From the NCBI RefSeq assembly GCF_004364155.1, contig NZ_SOAZ01000001.1, positions 1-64,000 on the forward strand: DNA of 64,000 bases. Direction: 5' to 3'. The stretch's first letter is position 1. The number at the start of each line of letters is the position of its first letter. Shown piece by piece: positions 52,360-62,218 of the stretch. Below the pieces are notes generated by a model. That model was not told the origin of the DNA. It made no database searches and saw only the letters and a list, made by a program, of their open reading frames with translations. Origin of the DNA: Fonticella tunisiensis. Its GTDB lineage: Bacteria > Bacillota > Clostridia > Clostridiales > Caloramatoraceae. Position numbers and translations under genes: made by a program.

Positions 52360-54636
52360 ATGGTAAACGATAATCGGAAGTTGCCCAACAAAAATAGGAG
52401 TTTTGTTGAAAAATCAAAGAAAACAATTACATATCTAAAAACAAAAGAAGAATTCTTGAGTAGAATTTTTGAAAACGAGCAGATGTTTATAGTTGTCTGG
52501 ACATTGGATGGTAAAGTTGCTTGGTTTAACAGGTATACCCTGGATGTAATTGATATAGCGATTGAGGAAAAAATAGAGAGTATAGATGTAAGTACAATAA
52601 TTCCTTTAGAGATAACAAGCCGTATAAAAGAACATTTGGATTATAGTGAAGATAGAGGTATTCGTTACAAATGTGAAAATCCGATGGTATTGAAAGACGG
52701 CAGACAAATTTATATAATGTGGTATAACAGTATTATTTATGATGAAGGAAGTAAATATGTCGTATCCACTGGTATAGACATCACAGATCTAAAGAATGCC
52801 GAAAGAAAACTTGAAGAAGCAAACAGCAACCTTCTTGCATTAAACGAGGAATTGATGGCTCAACAGGAAGAGCTATATAAAATGAATGAAGAACTTATAG
52901 CTCAAGAAGAGGAGTTGAGACAGAACTTAATTGAAATACAAAGGCAGCAGGATGAATTAGAGGAAAGCAGAGAGCGCTATAGACTGGTAGTAGAAGGAGC
53001 AAGCGATGGACTATGGGACTGGGACTTGATAACGGATACTGCATATATATCAGAGAAATGGAAGGATATCATTGGTCTTGATAAAGAATTAGTAAACAAC
53101 TACTATGAAACTTGGACTAAATACATTCATCCCAGAGATGTTAAAACAGTTATCAATAATCTACATATGCATCTTGAGAAGAAGACGCCGTTTTACCTGT
53201 GTGAATACAGGGTAAAAACGAAGGAGGGCAGATGCGTATGGATTTTAAGCAGAGGGAAGGCACTATGGAATGAAGAGGGCAGAGCTATAAGAATAGCAGG
53301 GTCTAACACGGATATTTCTGAACGAAAGCAAATGGAAAGCAAGTTGAAATATATGGCATACTATGATCCTTTAACCGACCTGCCGCGTAGAGATGTTCTT
53401 ATGGATAGGATCAAAGCTGCCGTGGCAGATGCAAAAGTTAATGGAAATAAACTGGCAGTACTTTTTGTCGACCTGGATAATTTCAAAACTATCAACGATT
53501 CCTTAGGGCATCATACTGGTGACAAGCTATTGAAGAAGATTGCCAAGAAGCTTACAATGTGTCTGCGTGAATCAGATATGGTATCCAGAGTTGGCGGTGA
53601 TGAGTTTGTTATTTTATTGCCTGACATAATTAGTGTTGACGATACGGATAAGGTCGCAAGCGGAATATTGGAACTGTTCAACCAACCAATAAAGATCAAT
53701 AGTCATGAGTTGGATGTAACTGGCAGCATAGGCATCGCCATATATCCTGACCATGGAAAAAGTGAGAGGGCTATACTCAAAAATGCAGATATAGCTATGT
53801 ACAAGGCTAAAGAAAGGGGAAAAAATAGTTTTCAATATTTTGATAAAACCATGAAGAGTGAGGCGGAATTTGCCAAAACTATAAAAAGAGATTTGAGTTT
53901 GGCTTTGGAAAAAAATCAGTTCTTTCTACTCTATCAACCCCTTGTTGATGTAAAGACCGGTAAAGTGGTGGGCATGGAGGCACTATTGAGGTGGCAGCAT
54001 CCTAAAAAAGGAGTAATTAGTCCTTTTCATTTTATTCCTATTGCAGAAGAGACACGACAGATAATATCCATAGGTGAATGGGTGTTAAGGACAGCTTGCA
54101 GGCAAAGGAAAGAATGGCTTAATATGGGATATTTTGATTTCAGCATTTCGGTGAATGTTTCAGTTCATCAGTTGCAGTGGCCTGATTTCGCGAAGGTAGT
54201 GTGTGATATACTAAACGAAATTGAGCTTGAATCGAGATATCTGGAACTTGAGATTACTGAAACCGTTCTGCTAGAATCAGTGGATGCGGTGGTTAAAAAT
54301 CTTTGTCACTTGAAAGAAGCTGGAGTTAAAATAATAATAGATGATTTCGGAATAGAAAATAGTTCTTTCAGATACATGCAAAAATTTAAAGCTGATGGTA
54401 TAAAAATTGATAGATCGTTTGTGCGTGATATCAATCTAGATGTAAATAAAGCCATTATTGATGCGATTATCTTATTGGGACATAGGATGAAAATTGGCGT
54501 AACCGCTGAAGGTGTAGAAACAAGGGAGCAGCTTGATTGTCTTATAGAGTGTGGGTGCGACGAAGTTCAAGGTTATTATTTCAGCAAACCGTTGTTTCCA
54601 GATGAAGCTATTCAAATGATTCAGAAAGGACTCTAA
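52360..54636 (+). CDS. PAS-PAS-GGDEF-EAL c-di-GMP turnover protein
   Basis: A 758-aa cytoplasmic protein: PAS 1 (about 35-150), coiled coil (150-205, many EEL repeats), PAS 2 with PAC (about 205-325), GGDEF (about 330-490) and EAL (about 500-755). The cyclase site reads RVGGDEFVILL, intact. The phosphodiesterase site has GMEALLRW, ETVLLES, KIDRSFV and AEGVETREQ. Loop 6 reads IDDFGIENSSF where active enzymes usually have DDFGTGYSS. Both activities are possible, with EAL perhaps weakened. The second PAS contains WDWDL, typical of redox- or ligand-sensing PAS_3 domains. GAGAGGAG precedes the ATG. Confidence 0.92.
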   Translation: MVNDNRKLPNKNRSFVEKSKKTITYLKTKEEFLSRIFENEQMFIVVWTLDGKVAWFNRYTLDVIDIAIEEKIESIDVSTIIPLEITSRIKEHLDYSEDRGIRYKCENPMVLKDGRQIYIMWYNSIIYDEGSKYVVSTGIDITDLKNAERKLEEANSNLLALNEELMAQQEELYKMNEELIAQEEELRQNLIEIQRQQDELEESRERYRLVVEGASDGLWDWDLITDTAYISEKWKDIIGLDKELVNNYYETWTKYIHPRDVKTVINNLHMHLEKKTPFYLCEYRVKTKEGRCVWILSRGKALWNEEGRAIRIAGSNTDISERKQMESKLKYMAYYDPLTDLPRRDVLMDRIKAAVADAKVNGNKLAVLFVDLDNFKTINDSLGHHTGDKLLKKIAKKLTMCLRESDMVSRVGGDEFVILLPDIISVDDTDKVASGILELFNQPIKINSHELDVTGSIGIAIYPDHGKSERAILKNADIAMYKAKERGKNSFQYFDKTMKSEAEFAKTIKRDLSLALEKNQFFLLYQPLVDVKTGKVVGMEALLRWQHPKKGVISPFHFIPIAEETRQIISIGEWVLRTACRQRKEWLNMGYFDFSISVNVSVHQLQWPDFAKVVCDILNEIELESRYLELEITETVLLESVDAVVKNLCHLKEAGVKIIIDDFGIENSSFRYMQKFKADGIKIDRSFVRDINLDVNKAIIDAIILLGHRMKIGVTAEGVETREQLDCLIECGCDEVQGYYFSKPLFPDEAIQMIQKGL

Positions 54637-54797
54637 TGTATAAGGTTATATTATTCATCATCCCTCATTTATGCTTGTACTAAAGGGTGGATTAAGCTGA
54701 GAAGCTGTTATGAATGAAATATTTCTTCTAACTCAATCTGTCCTATATTGTAGCTTGATTCGTTTCAGAATCGAAGGGTAGAGCATTTTTAACTTGC

Positions 54798-54847
54798 AAG
54801 TCATGGTGAAAATAGGATAGAAAGCCCTATTAGCACCATGGCTTTTT
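54798..54847 (+). terminator. Intrinsic terminator
   Basis: AAGTCATGGTG-AAAATAGG pairs with CCCTATT-AG-CACCATGGCTT and T5 follows. The rest of the 54637-55107 gap is AT-rich, with only the presumed promoter of the PBP gene. Confidence 0.8.
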
Positions 54848-55107
54848 GTATTTTGATTAAGAGTATATAGGAGAAGGGTTATAAAATTTTATGGAAATTT
54901 TTTATATATGCTTTTATTTTTTTGTTTAAAATTCCTTAGAAAAATCTTAACAATTGAATGTTATGATAAAATAATGTAGAATTTAAGCTGTGCTGATATT
55001 AAATTTGTTTTAAAAATTATTGCAAAATGAAAACAAATTATTAAATTTTGCAGTTGATGCGATATTGTTCTAGAATAAAATTTTAAACTTTGTATAGGGT
55101 GATTTGT

Positions 55108-57684
55108 ATGAAAAAGAAATTTGATAGATTTACTGCCTTTCTTGTTATTGTAATTATGATATTTGGAACAATTATATCACGACTTGTATATATCCAGTTG
55201 ATAAATGGAGATGACTATAGGGAAATGGCAGAATCCATGGGGGAAAAGCCTCAGGTAGAAATAGCTCCCCGTGGAGAAATACTTGATAGAAACGGTAAAA
55301 GGCTTGCTATAAATACGCTTAATTACGTAATTACCTATACCTATGAGGGAAACAACAAGGATAGCAGCGAGATAAATAATAGTTTGGTTAATGCCCTGGA
55401 GATAATCTATAAAAATGGAGATCAGGATAAAATTATAATGGATTCTTTCCCTATTAATTACGATGCATCCAAACAACAATTCAGTTATAATTTTTCTGCG
55501 AAAAATAAATATGAGCTTGTAAAGCAGATAGAGAATTTTAAAAAGAATAATAAGATTGAGACGGCATTTAATAAGGTACTTAATTATAAAACGTTGGAAG
55601 ATTTTGATAAAAACTTGAAAAACAGCGCTGCAGGCACATCACAGGATGAGGCGATTAAGGGGTTTGAGGAGAAGTATCTTACTACATTTAACGAAAGTGA
55701 TGATGCTAAAGAGGTATTTTATAAGCTTGCAGAAAAATATAATTTTATTTCCCGCGATTCTTCAGGAAATGTGGTTTATAATTATAAAACATTATCGGAG
55801 AATCTGGACAAGCTAATTAAGGCTGTTGCGTTAAGATATAGTTTAAAAAGCGCTGAATACAGGCAGTATGATGATATAGAGATAGCTAGAAATGTCAAGA
55901 AAGAAACTGCATGGAGCATTCAGATAAAGAGTGATGAGCTTAAGGGGATAACGAGTCAGGTTGTTCCTGTAAGATATTATCCCTATGGAGAAGTTGGTTC
56001 TGCTTTCCTTGGTTATATGGGAAAAATAAGCAATGCCCAGAAATATGAAAGTTTAGGATATGATATAAGCAAGGAGCTTGTAGGTGTAAGTGGACTTGAA
56101 TATGTTCTTGAGAACAGGGAAAACAACAATTATGATATACAGCTCAGGGGAGAACCCGGTGTAAGGTATGTGAAGGTTGACAAGTTTGGAAAAGTTATTG
56201 AAGAAACGGCAAGGATTGAAGCAATTCCCGGCGATACCGTTGAAACAACTATAAATATTGATATGCAGGCTGCAGCTGAAAAGGCACTTGATGAAGCGAT
56301 GGCAAAGATAAGGAATGGAAGCTTTGGAGACAAGTTCAGAGCTCAGAGGGGAGCAGCTGTAGCAATGGATATTCATACCGGTGAGATACTTGCGCTTGCA
56401 AGCAGGCCTGGTTTTGATCCTAATTATTTTGCCCTAACAGGATCTCCACAGGATCCTGAAATAATAAAAAAATATCAGCTTAACAATCCAGAGGAATTAT
56501 ACAATGACAAGTACGATACTATTCCGAGGCCGATGTTTAACTATGCGACACAGGGGGCTGTAATGCCAGGTTCCACTTTTAAACCGTTTAGTGCTATAGC
56601 AGGGCTTGAAGAGGGGGTAATTACTAAAAACACAACCGTGTATGATGATGGTATATGGGACAACATACCAGGAGTTAAAATAAGAAACTGGAATTATAAT
56701 GCTGGTGGAATGGGTGTAATAAACGTTACTGAAGCATTAAAGCGCTCATCTAACTATTTCTTTGCTGAAGTAGGCAACAGGCTTGGATTTGAAAAATTTT
56801 CAGAATGGGCTAGGAAATTTGGACTAACCAGGGATGAAAATGGAAAGAGGCCAAGTACTGGTATTGAAATTACTGAAAACCCTGGAAGTGTAGGAACTCC
56901 TGAAGAATCGAAAAGAAGGGCAGCACAGAGCGCCATGAGGAGTATAGTAGAAAAACTCAAAGAGCAGAAGTATGGCGGATATACAATAGATTATGGAACC
57001 GTTTACTACAATGAAATATTCGATATGCTTGTAGATGGCAACTATGATGAAAAGGTATTAGATGAACTGGGTTTTACAAATAAGAATGCAAAAAATTTCA
57101 TTAAAGGGAAAGTAAATTATGTTCAAAATTACTCCATTAATAAGATAGACGTTCTTAACATGGCCATAGGGCAGGGATATGTATCTTTAACTCCTGTGCA
57201 AATGGCACAATATCTGTCAACTATATTAAACGGAGGTACAAGATACAGGGCACATTTGGTTAAGAGAGTATTAAACCCCGATGGAACTGTAAAGAAAGAA
57301 ATTGAGCCGGAAGTGCTGGGTAAAATAGATTTAAAGCCTGAAAACATTGAAACTGTTATGGAAGGGATGGGGAAGGTTACCCAGGAGCTTGGAGGAACAG
57401 CAAGATCTACATTTAGTAATTATCCAATAAAAACAGGAGGAAAAACAGGTACGGCCCAGCCGGGTGTGGGAGAGATAATGAACTACAGGGATAATTATGC
57501 ATGGTTTATAAGCTTTGCTCCATTTGACAAGCCGGAGATAGTAGTAGCAACAGTTATATATGACGGTGGGCATGGCGGCTATGCTGCTGGGGTAGCAAGG
57601 GAGATTTACGATGTATATTTCAAAGACAGGCCCGAGATGCAGGATTTTCTGGCTAAGAAAGCACAGTCAGATAAGTCAAATTGA
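55108..57684 (+). CDS. Class B penicillin-binding protein (PBP2-like)
   Basis: An 858-aa peptidoglycan transpeptidase of the PBP2/MrdA type. One N-terminal anchor helix (about residues 8-28) is followed by the dimerisation domain starting at APRGEILDRNGKRLAIN, a long insertion (about 90-250), VRYYPYGEVGSAFLGYMG, and the transpeptidase domain. The active site has STFK (in MPGSTFKPFSA), SSN (in KRSSNYFFAEVG) and KTGT (in TGGKTGTAQPG). I chose ATG 55108 with GGGTGAT upstream rather than the earlier in-frame TTG at 55090. Monocistronic. Such enzymes act in elongation or spore cortex synthesis. I cannot tell which here. Confidence 0.93.
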   Translation: MKKKFDRFTAFLVIVIMIFGTIISRLVYIQLINGDDYREMAESMGEKPQVEIAPRGEILDRNGKRLAINTLNYVITYTYEGNNKDSSEINNSLVNALEIIYKNGDQDKIIMDSFPINYDASKQQFSYNFSAKNKYELVKQIENFKKNNKIETAFNKVLNYKTLEDFDKNLKNSAAGTSQDEAIKGFEEKYLTTFNESDDAKEVFYKLAEKYNFISRDSSGNVVYNYKTLSENLDKLIKAVALRYSLKSAEYRQYDDIEIARNVKKETAWSIQIKSDELKGITSQVVPVRYYPYGEVGSAFLGYMGKISNAQKYESLGYDISKELVGVSGLEYVLENRENNNYDIQLRGEPGVRYVKVDKFGKVIEETARIEAIPGDTVETTINIDMQAAAEKALDEAMAKIRNGSFGDKFRAQRGAAVAMDIHTGEILALASRPGFDPNYFALTGSPQDPEIIKKYQLNNPEELYNDKYDTIPRPMFNYATQGAVMPGSTFKPFSAIAGLEEGVITKNTTVYDDGIWDNIPGVKIRNWNYNAGGMGVINVTEALKRSSNYFFAEVGNRLGFEKFSEWARKFGLTRDENGKRPSTGIEITENPGSVGTPEESKRRAAQSAMRSIVEKLKEQKYGGYTIDYGTVYYNEIFDMLVDGNYDEKVLDELGFTNKNAKNFIKGKVNYVQNYSINKIDVLNMAIGQGYVSLTPVQMAQYLSTILNGGTRYRAHLVKRVLNPDGTVKKEIEPEVLGKIDLKPENIETVMEGMGKVTQELGGTARSTFSNYPIKTGGKTGTAQPGVGEIMNYRDNYAWFISFAPFDKPEIVVATVIYDGGHGGYAAGVAREIYDVYFKDRPEMQDFLAKKAQSDKSN

Positions 57685-57692
57685 TAATGAGT

Positions 57693-57727
57693 AATTCCTG
57701 TTCATAATAGAACAGGAATTTTTTATA
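57693..57727 (+). terminator. Terminator of the PBP gene
   Basis: AATTCCTGTTC and GAACAGGAATT pair around a 6-nt loop and are followed by TTTTATAT. Confidence 0.88.
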
Positions 57728-57851
57728 TATAATCTTTGAAAAAGGAAGAGAAATGGCATAGAATTTGCATATGAAATACATCAGAGGGAGGTGCGGTAAT
57801 AAATTATTTCAAAGCAACAATAACAAAAAATTAAAACAAGGAGGAAATGTT

Positions 57852-58151
57852 ATGGGAAATAAAGGTAATACGAACTGCCATGGAGACCAAGGTGGAGGAC
57901 ATAAGAGGGGATTGCACGGAATTTTGATGATCCTATGCTGCCTGCTGCCGCTTTTATTGATTATAGCATTACCGGCATTAGGAATAAAAGGTAGTGCAAT
58001 TTCCCTTTTAGCAGTTTTAGCATGTCCTTTGATGCACGTAGGCATGATGTTTATGATGGGAAAATCAGGACATAGCGAACACAGCCATCAAAGCAATCAA
58101 ATAAACACAAAAAACAACGCTGAAATTCAGGAAGTTAATCCAGCGGAATAG
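57852..58151 (+). CDS. Small His-rich membrane protein (DUF2933-like)
   Basis: A 99-aa protein with a His/Gly-rich N-terminus (NCHGDQGGGHKRGLHG), two membrane segments (ILMILCCLLPLLLIIALPAL and ISLLAVLACPLMHVGMMFMM) and a His-rich tail (HSEHSHQSN). The CPLMH pattern resembles DUF2933 proteins, which often occur near copper genes. ATG 57852 with AAGGAGG upstream is preferred to an upstream in-frame start. A metal-handling role is plausible but unproved. Confidence 0.7.
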   Translation: MGNKGNTNCHGDQGGGHKRGLHGILMILCCLLPLLLIIALPALGIKGSAISLLAVLACPLMHVGMMFMMGKSGHSEHSHQSNQINTKNNAEIQEVNPAE

Positions 58152-58315
58152 ATTAAAATAAGTGTTTTAAATAACACAACTGGTGTTGCATTTAAAACAT
58201 AGACAGGAGTTTCTTTAAACACTAAATAAATAATTTTATATAATTAGTCCTCTTCATAATTCCTTCAGAATTTAGAATTAGAATTTAGTCAAATAAAAAA
58301 CGAGGAGTGGTTCAT

Positions 58316-58699
58316 ATGAAAAAAAGATTAATGGTTGTTTTAACTGCAGGTTTGCTGATTATAGGTCTATTTGCTGGTTTTGCCTATGCAAAGGAGTCGA
58401 CTGGGGATAAGACGCACAAGGATATGGTTAAAATTATGAGGGAAAATGGTTTTAAGGATCTTGCAAAGGCTGTAGAGAAAAATGATTATAAAGCAATTGA
58501 CAAGTTTATGAATAGCTTAACCGATGAAGACTATCAAAAGATGATTGACATAATGAGGCAAAACGGCTATGAGGATATGGCAAAGATGATGGAATCCATA
58601 AGTAAGGATGACATGATTAAAATGCACAATGCAATGGGTGGGGCAGAAGCCTGCCATAGAAATAATGATACATCAAGTGGGATGATGAGAAGTTATTAA
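58316..58699 (+). CDS. Secreted Met/Asp-rich small protein
   Basis: A 127-aa protein with a clear signal peptide (MKKRLMVVLTAGLLIIGLFA, cleavage after YAKA-like FAYA). The mature part has two related helical units: MVKIMRENGFKDLAKAVEKN and MIDIMRQNGYEDMAKMMESI. It ends in a Met- and His-containing tail. Many methionines suggest Cu(I) or general metal binding. ATG 58316 has GAGGAG upstream. Its neighbour is the His-rich DUF2933-like gene. The family is not recognised. Confidence 0.7.
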   Translation: MKKRLMVVLTAGLLIIGLFAGFAYAKESTGDKTHKDMVKIMRENGFKDLAKAVEKNDYKAIDKFMNSLTDEDYQKMIDIMRQNGYEDMAKMMESISKDDMIKMHNAMGGAEACHRNNDTSSGMMRSY

Positions 58700-58746
58700 C
58701 TTATAAAAATAGCTGGTGGTTTAACCACTAGCTATTTTTATAAGTT
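58698..58746 (+). terminator. Bidirectional terminator, long palindrome
   Basis: AACTTATAAAAATAGCT and AGCTATTTTTATAAGTT form a perfect outer stem, with GTGGTT/AACCAC inside. It has T-rich exits on both strands. Confidence 0.85.
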
Positions 58747-58752
58747 AATTGA

Positions 58753-58901
58753 TTGTGCTAGATAAATTTACATATCGGCGCTGCGATAAAAAATATATTT
58801 CATTCACCAGCACGCTTAGCAAAGAAGTTCTAAGGCTCGGGATTTGAAAAATGTGAATTTCATATATTTTTTATCGACCCTCAGCCTCTGAACTAGCACA
58901 A
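58753..58901 (+). repeat. MITE-like palindromic element (149 bp)
   Basis: Terminal inverted repeats TTGTGCTAG (58753-58761) and CTAGCACAA (58893-58901) enclose a second long inverted pair: CGATAAAAAATATATTTC (from 58784) and ATATTTTTTATCG (to 58876). There is no coding capacity. A TAGCACAACG-TTAATTTA piece at 2203 onward resembles its right end. It may be a miniature transposable element. Confidence 0.65.
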
Positions 58902-59039
58902 CGGATTAATTTAATTACAAATATTGATTACGTTTCAGATCTGAAAAACAGTATTTTTTGCAGGCGGTAATTGGCATAAAATTTGCTACTTTATTATTTG
59001 AGGGATATCAATATTAACTTTGAAGGAGTGATGGATTTG

Positions 59040-59642
59040 ATGATAAAACAAAAATCTTTTATTGTTCTACCACTTGTGGCGCTGATAATTGGATTAGCAG
59101 GTGGTTATTTTATATATACAAAAATGACGGCTGCTTCAAAGATGAAAGATAAAGATGGTGCAGTTATCTCGGAGAATATCAGTGAAAGCAGTCAAACAGG
59201 TAGTAACGTTGATAATAGCTCAAACAAAATAAAATCACAGGAAGATGATAAACTTAGGGATAAACTTTTGAAAATTGACAGCAGGGGAAGTGTGCAGGTT
59301 GGAGCAACTATTTTAAATCCAATAGAAAAGGATGATAAATATATAGTAATTGAAATGCAGTTTGATACCCACTCTGTAGATCTTGATGTTTATGACTTCC
59401 AAAGGATAGCAACTTTTAAAACGAGTGATGGAGTTGAGATGAATCAAGAAATAATCTGGGAAAAAGCTGATGGAGGAGGTCATCATTATTTAGGAAAATA
59501 TAAGATCCCAAAAGTAGTTGATGGTAAGCCTGTAATTACGGAAAAGACTGAGTCTATTGAGCTCGATATTAAGGGTTTGGATAATGTGGAAAATCGTACC
59601 TTTAAATGGGAAAAGGATGTAATAAAATTGTTGAAGAATTAA
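59040..59642 (+). CDS. Membrane-anchored extracellular protein of unknown function
   Basis: A 200-aa protein with one N-terminal anchor helix (FIVLPLVALIIGLAGGYFIY), a low-complexity linker (about residues 30-70) and a globular outer domain: VQVGATILNPIEKDDKYIVI, EMQFDTHSVDLDVYDF and EKADGGGHHYLGKYKIP. The GGGHH segment could bind metal. ATG 59040 has AAGGAG 11 nt upstream, while an ATG 9 nt earlier is too close. It is 25 bp upstream of the spermidine-synthase-like gene, probably one operon. The family is not recognised. Confidence 0.65.
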   Translation: MIKQKSFIVLPLVALIIGLAGGYFIYTKMTAASKMKDKDGAVISENISESSQTGSNVDNSSNKIKSQEDDKLRDKLLKIDSRGSVQVGATILNPIEKDDKYIVIEMQFDTHSVDLDVYDFQRIATFKTSDGVEMNQEIIWEKADGGGHHYLGKYKIPKVVDGKPVITEKTESIELDIKGLDNVENRTFKWEKDVIKLLKN

Positions 59643-59667
59643 GATTAAATAAGGAAGGATAGGGTTT

Positions 59668-61953
59668 ATGAATAAATATTTAATCTTTATTGCAGTGTTT
59701 TTAACAGGACTTTCACTATTTATTTATGAAGTACTTTTAACCAGGCTGTTTTCAGCTGTTTTAACCTATAATCTTGCATTTGTTGTTGTATCCCTCGCTA
59801 TCTTAGGAAGTGGTTTAGGAGGAATTCTTACTCATAAAATAACAGGAAATAAAAAAATTACTTCGGAGAAATTATTATTAACAAGCTCCCAGTGGCTTCC
59901 TGTAAGCATTATAGTTTCCATAGCATTAATGTACTTCCTTCCCTTCTCATTAATGTTTATAATGTATGTATTTACAGGAATGATGCCTTTTATTTTGGGT
60001 GGAATGGTAATATCTACAATTTTCAAGAGCAATATTGGTGTAAGTGGAAAACTGTATTTCATGGATTTGCTGGGCTCAGGTATAGGGAGTATAGCAGTGA
60101 TTGGAATAATGAACAAATTCGGATTTATGTCCAGCGTAATTGTTGTAACCATCTTTGCGCTTCTAGCTTTCTTTTCAGTTAGTTGTTACTACAGAAAAAC
60201 TTTGAAAATAGCGGCTGCTGGAGTGTTTTTGATATTATTGACAGGAAGCCTTATACAGGGAAGTGTGATTAAGTCGTTAGAAAAAAGATTTTATGCATAC
60301 TATACAAGCCCTGGCACAGTTATAAACATGTTGAGAGACTCCGATGAAAAGCCACTTGGTATATCCTTTTCAAAGTGGAATGCGATATCAAGAACGGATG
60401 TAATTGAAACCACCAACAAGAATGAAAAGTTAATAGTAACTGATGGAGGTGCAACGGCACCAATCATCAAGTTTAATGGTAATCTGAATGAGGTGCAGTA
60501 TTTAAAAGAAAGTGTTAATTACATACCATTTTCCTTTGGTAAAAACGATGACACTCTGGTAATAGGATCGGGTGGAGGAAAGGACGTTTTATTTGCCCTT
60601 TTGGGAGGAAGCAGGAAAATTGATGCCGTTGAAATAAATCCTTCCACGATAGAAGCTGTGAATAATTTTAAAGATTTTAGTGGAGATATATATAACAGGC
60701 CTGAAGTTAAGGTGTACAACCAGGATGGCAGAAATTTCATTGAAAACAGCAGTGATAAATATGATAACATATATCTTTCCATGGTAATGACAAATGCGAT
60801 AGAAAATACGATGTATTCACTTTCAGAGAATTATATATATACCTATGAAGCTTTTAAAACTTACTTAAAACATCTTAAGGATAATGGAAAATTAAGCTTT
60901 ATGGTTCATAATGCATATGACCTTGCAAAGATAACAAATACAGGAATAAAGGTACTGCTTGATAAAGGAATAAGCCAGGATAAGGTTACTGATTATTTTG
61001 TTATAGTAAATGGGGTAAATAGACAGGAAAGTGGAGAACATGGTGGAGGAGTAAATATGCCTCTTGTTATATTTAAAAATACTCCATTTACATGGGAAGA
61101 AATAAATTCGATAAAGAATATCACTGAAATGCAAAACAGGGATATAATTCATCTGCCTGGAAAAGAGGATCCGGTGTATAAAGCATTGAAAAATAAGGAG
61201 ATAACTTATACTCAACTAATAAAGGAGATTCCATTTAACTCAAAACCAACTACTGATAATAGTCCATTTTTCTTCAATTATTCCAAGCTTTTACCCTTTG
61301 AAATGTACTTTGTTCTACTTATTGTACTATTTGTCTGGATAGTTGTAAGAAGGAAATATATAGAACAAAAGGAACACAGAGGTATATCATTTTATTTTGC
61401 CGGACTGGGCCTTGCATATATGCTGGTGGAAATTCCAATAATACAAAAGATGGTATTGTATTTTGGAAGCCCATCTCTGGCATTTAGTTTTATATTGTTT
61501 AGTTTGTTGGCTGGCAGCGGTATAGGAAGTGCTTTAAGCAGTCATGAAGCAATTGAAAAACATTTATTAAAACCACCTAAATATCTTCTAATTACAGGTA
61601 TTGTGATTATAGTTAGCCAGTGGAGTATAATATGGATGCTGAATGAGGCAAGGGGTTTACAGCTTATATACAGATTTATTGTTGTATTTATAGCAATGAT
61701 GCCAATGGGAATAGCTATGGGAATTCCTTTCCCAACAGGTATAAAAAGGTTAGAAAGTATTATAAGAGATAAAAACCTTGTTCCACTAATGTGGGGAGTA
61801 AATGGCATTTTCTCAGTTTTAGGTTCAACGCTTGCGATTATAATCTCAATGATATTTGGATTTAATGCAGCATTGAACATAGGAGCTATAATATACATTT
61901 ATCTGTTTATTTCAAATCCTTTAAGGATGGGTAAAGCACCTATACAAGAATAA
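59668..61953 (+). CDS. Polytopic membrane protein with spermidine synthase-like domain
   Basis: A 761-aa protein: six or so N-terminal helices (about 1-215) starting TGLSLFIYEVLLTRLFSAVL, a central aminopropyltransferase-like SAM domain (about 225-520) and about seven C-terminal helices (540-750). The nucleotide-binding motif is TLVIGSGGGKDVLFAL, followed by KIDAVEINPSTIEAV. Cytosolic spermidine synthases have no membrane parts. These fused relatives are common but their substrate is not established. Probably co-transcribed with the anchored protein upstream. Confidence 0.85.
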   Translation: MNKYLIFIAVFLTGLSLFIYEVLLTRLFSAVLTYNLAFVVVSLAILGSGLGGILTHKITGNKKITSEKLLLTSSQWLPVSIIVSIALMYFLPFSLMFIMYVFTGMMPFILGGMVISTIFKSNIGVSGKLYFMDLLGSGIGSIAVIGIMNKFGFMSSVIVVTIFALLAFFSVSCYYRKTLKIAAAGVFLILLTGSLIQGSVIKSLEKRFYAYYTSPGTVINMLRDSDEKPLGISFSKWNAISRTDVIETTNKNEKLIVTDGGATAPIIKFNGNLNEVQYLKESVNYIPFSFGKNDDTLVIGSGGGKDVLFALLGGSRKIDAVEINPSTIEAVNNFKDFSGDIYNRPEVKVYNQDGRNFIENSSDKYDNIYLSMVMTNAIENTMYSLSENYIYTYEAFKTYLKHLKDNGKLSFMVHNAYDLAKITNTGIKVLLDKGISQDKVTDYFVIVNGVNRQESGEHGGGVNMPLVIFKNTPFTWEEINSIKNITEMQNRDIIHLPGKEDPVYKALKNKEITYTQLIKEIPFNSKPTTDNSPFFFNYSKLLPFEMYFVLLIVLFVWIVVRRKYIEQKEHRGISFYFAGLGLAYMLVEIPIIQKMVLYFGSPSLAFSFILFSLLAGSGIGSALSSHEAIEKHLLKPPKYLLITGIVIIVSQWSIIWMLNEARGLQLIYRFIVVFIAMMPMGIAMGIPFPTGIKRLESIIRDKNLVPLMWGVNGIFSVLGSTLAIIISMIFGFNAALNIGAIIYIYLFISNPLRMGKAPIQE

Positions 61954-61961
61954 TTTTTTTG

Positions 61962-61999
61962 AAAAGTGAGGATGATTTTAAACATCTTCACTTTTTTAT
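61962..61999 (+). terminator. Intrinsic terminator
   Basis: AAAAGTGAGGATG and CATCTTCACTTTTTT pair around an 8-nt loop. The 62000-62218 gap holds only a presumed promoter. Confidence 0.82.
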
Positions 62000-62218
62000 G
62001 TTTTGCCTCAATTTATAGTTTATGGCACCAAAATTGCTATAATAATTGGTGATAATATTTTTTAAAATATATTTATCAAACATCAAAGATAAAGGTTAAT
62101 TTGACTTTTATAATATTTTAGCTTAAGTGCGTTGGTATCGGATTAACTAAATTTCTATAAAGCTTTTGCTTTATATCCAACACTAACTGTAGCAAAATGT
62201 ACACAAGGAGAGAAAAGG

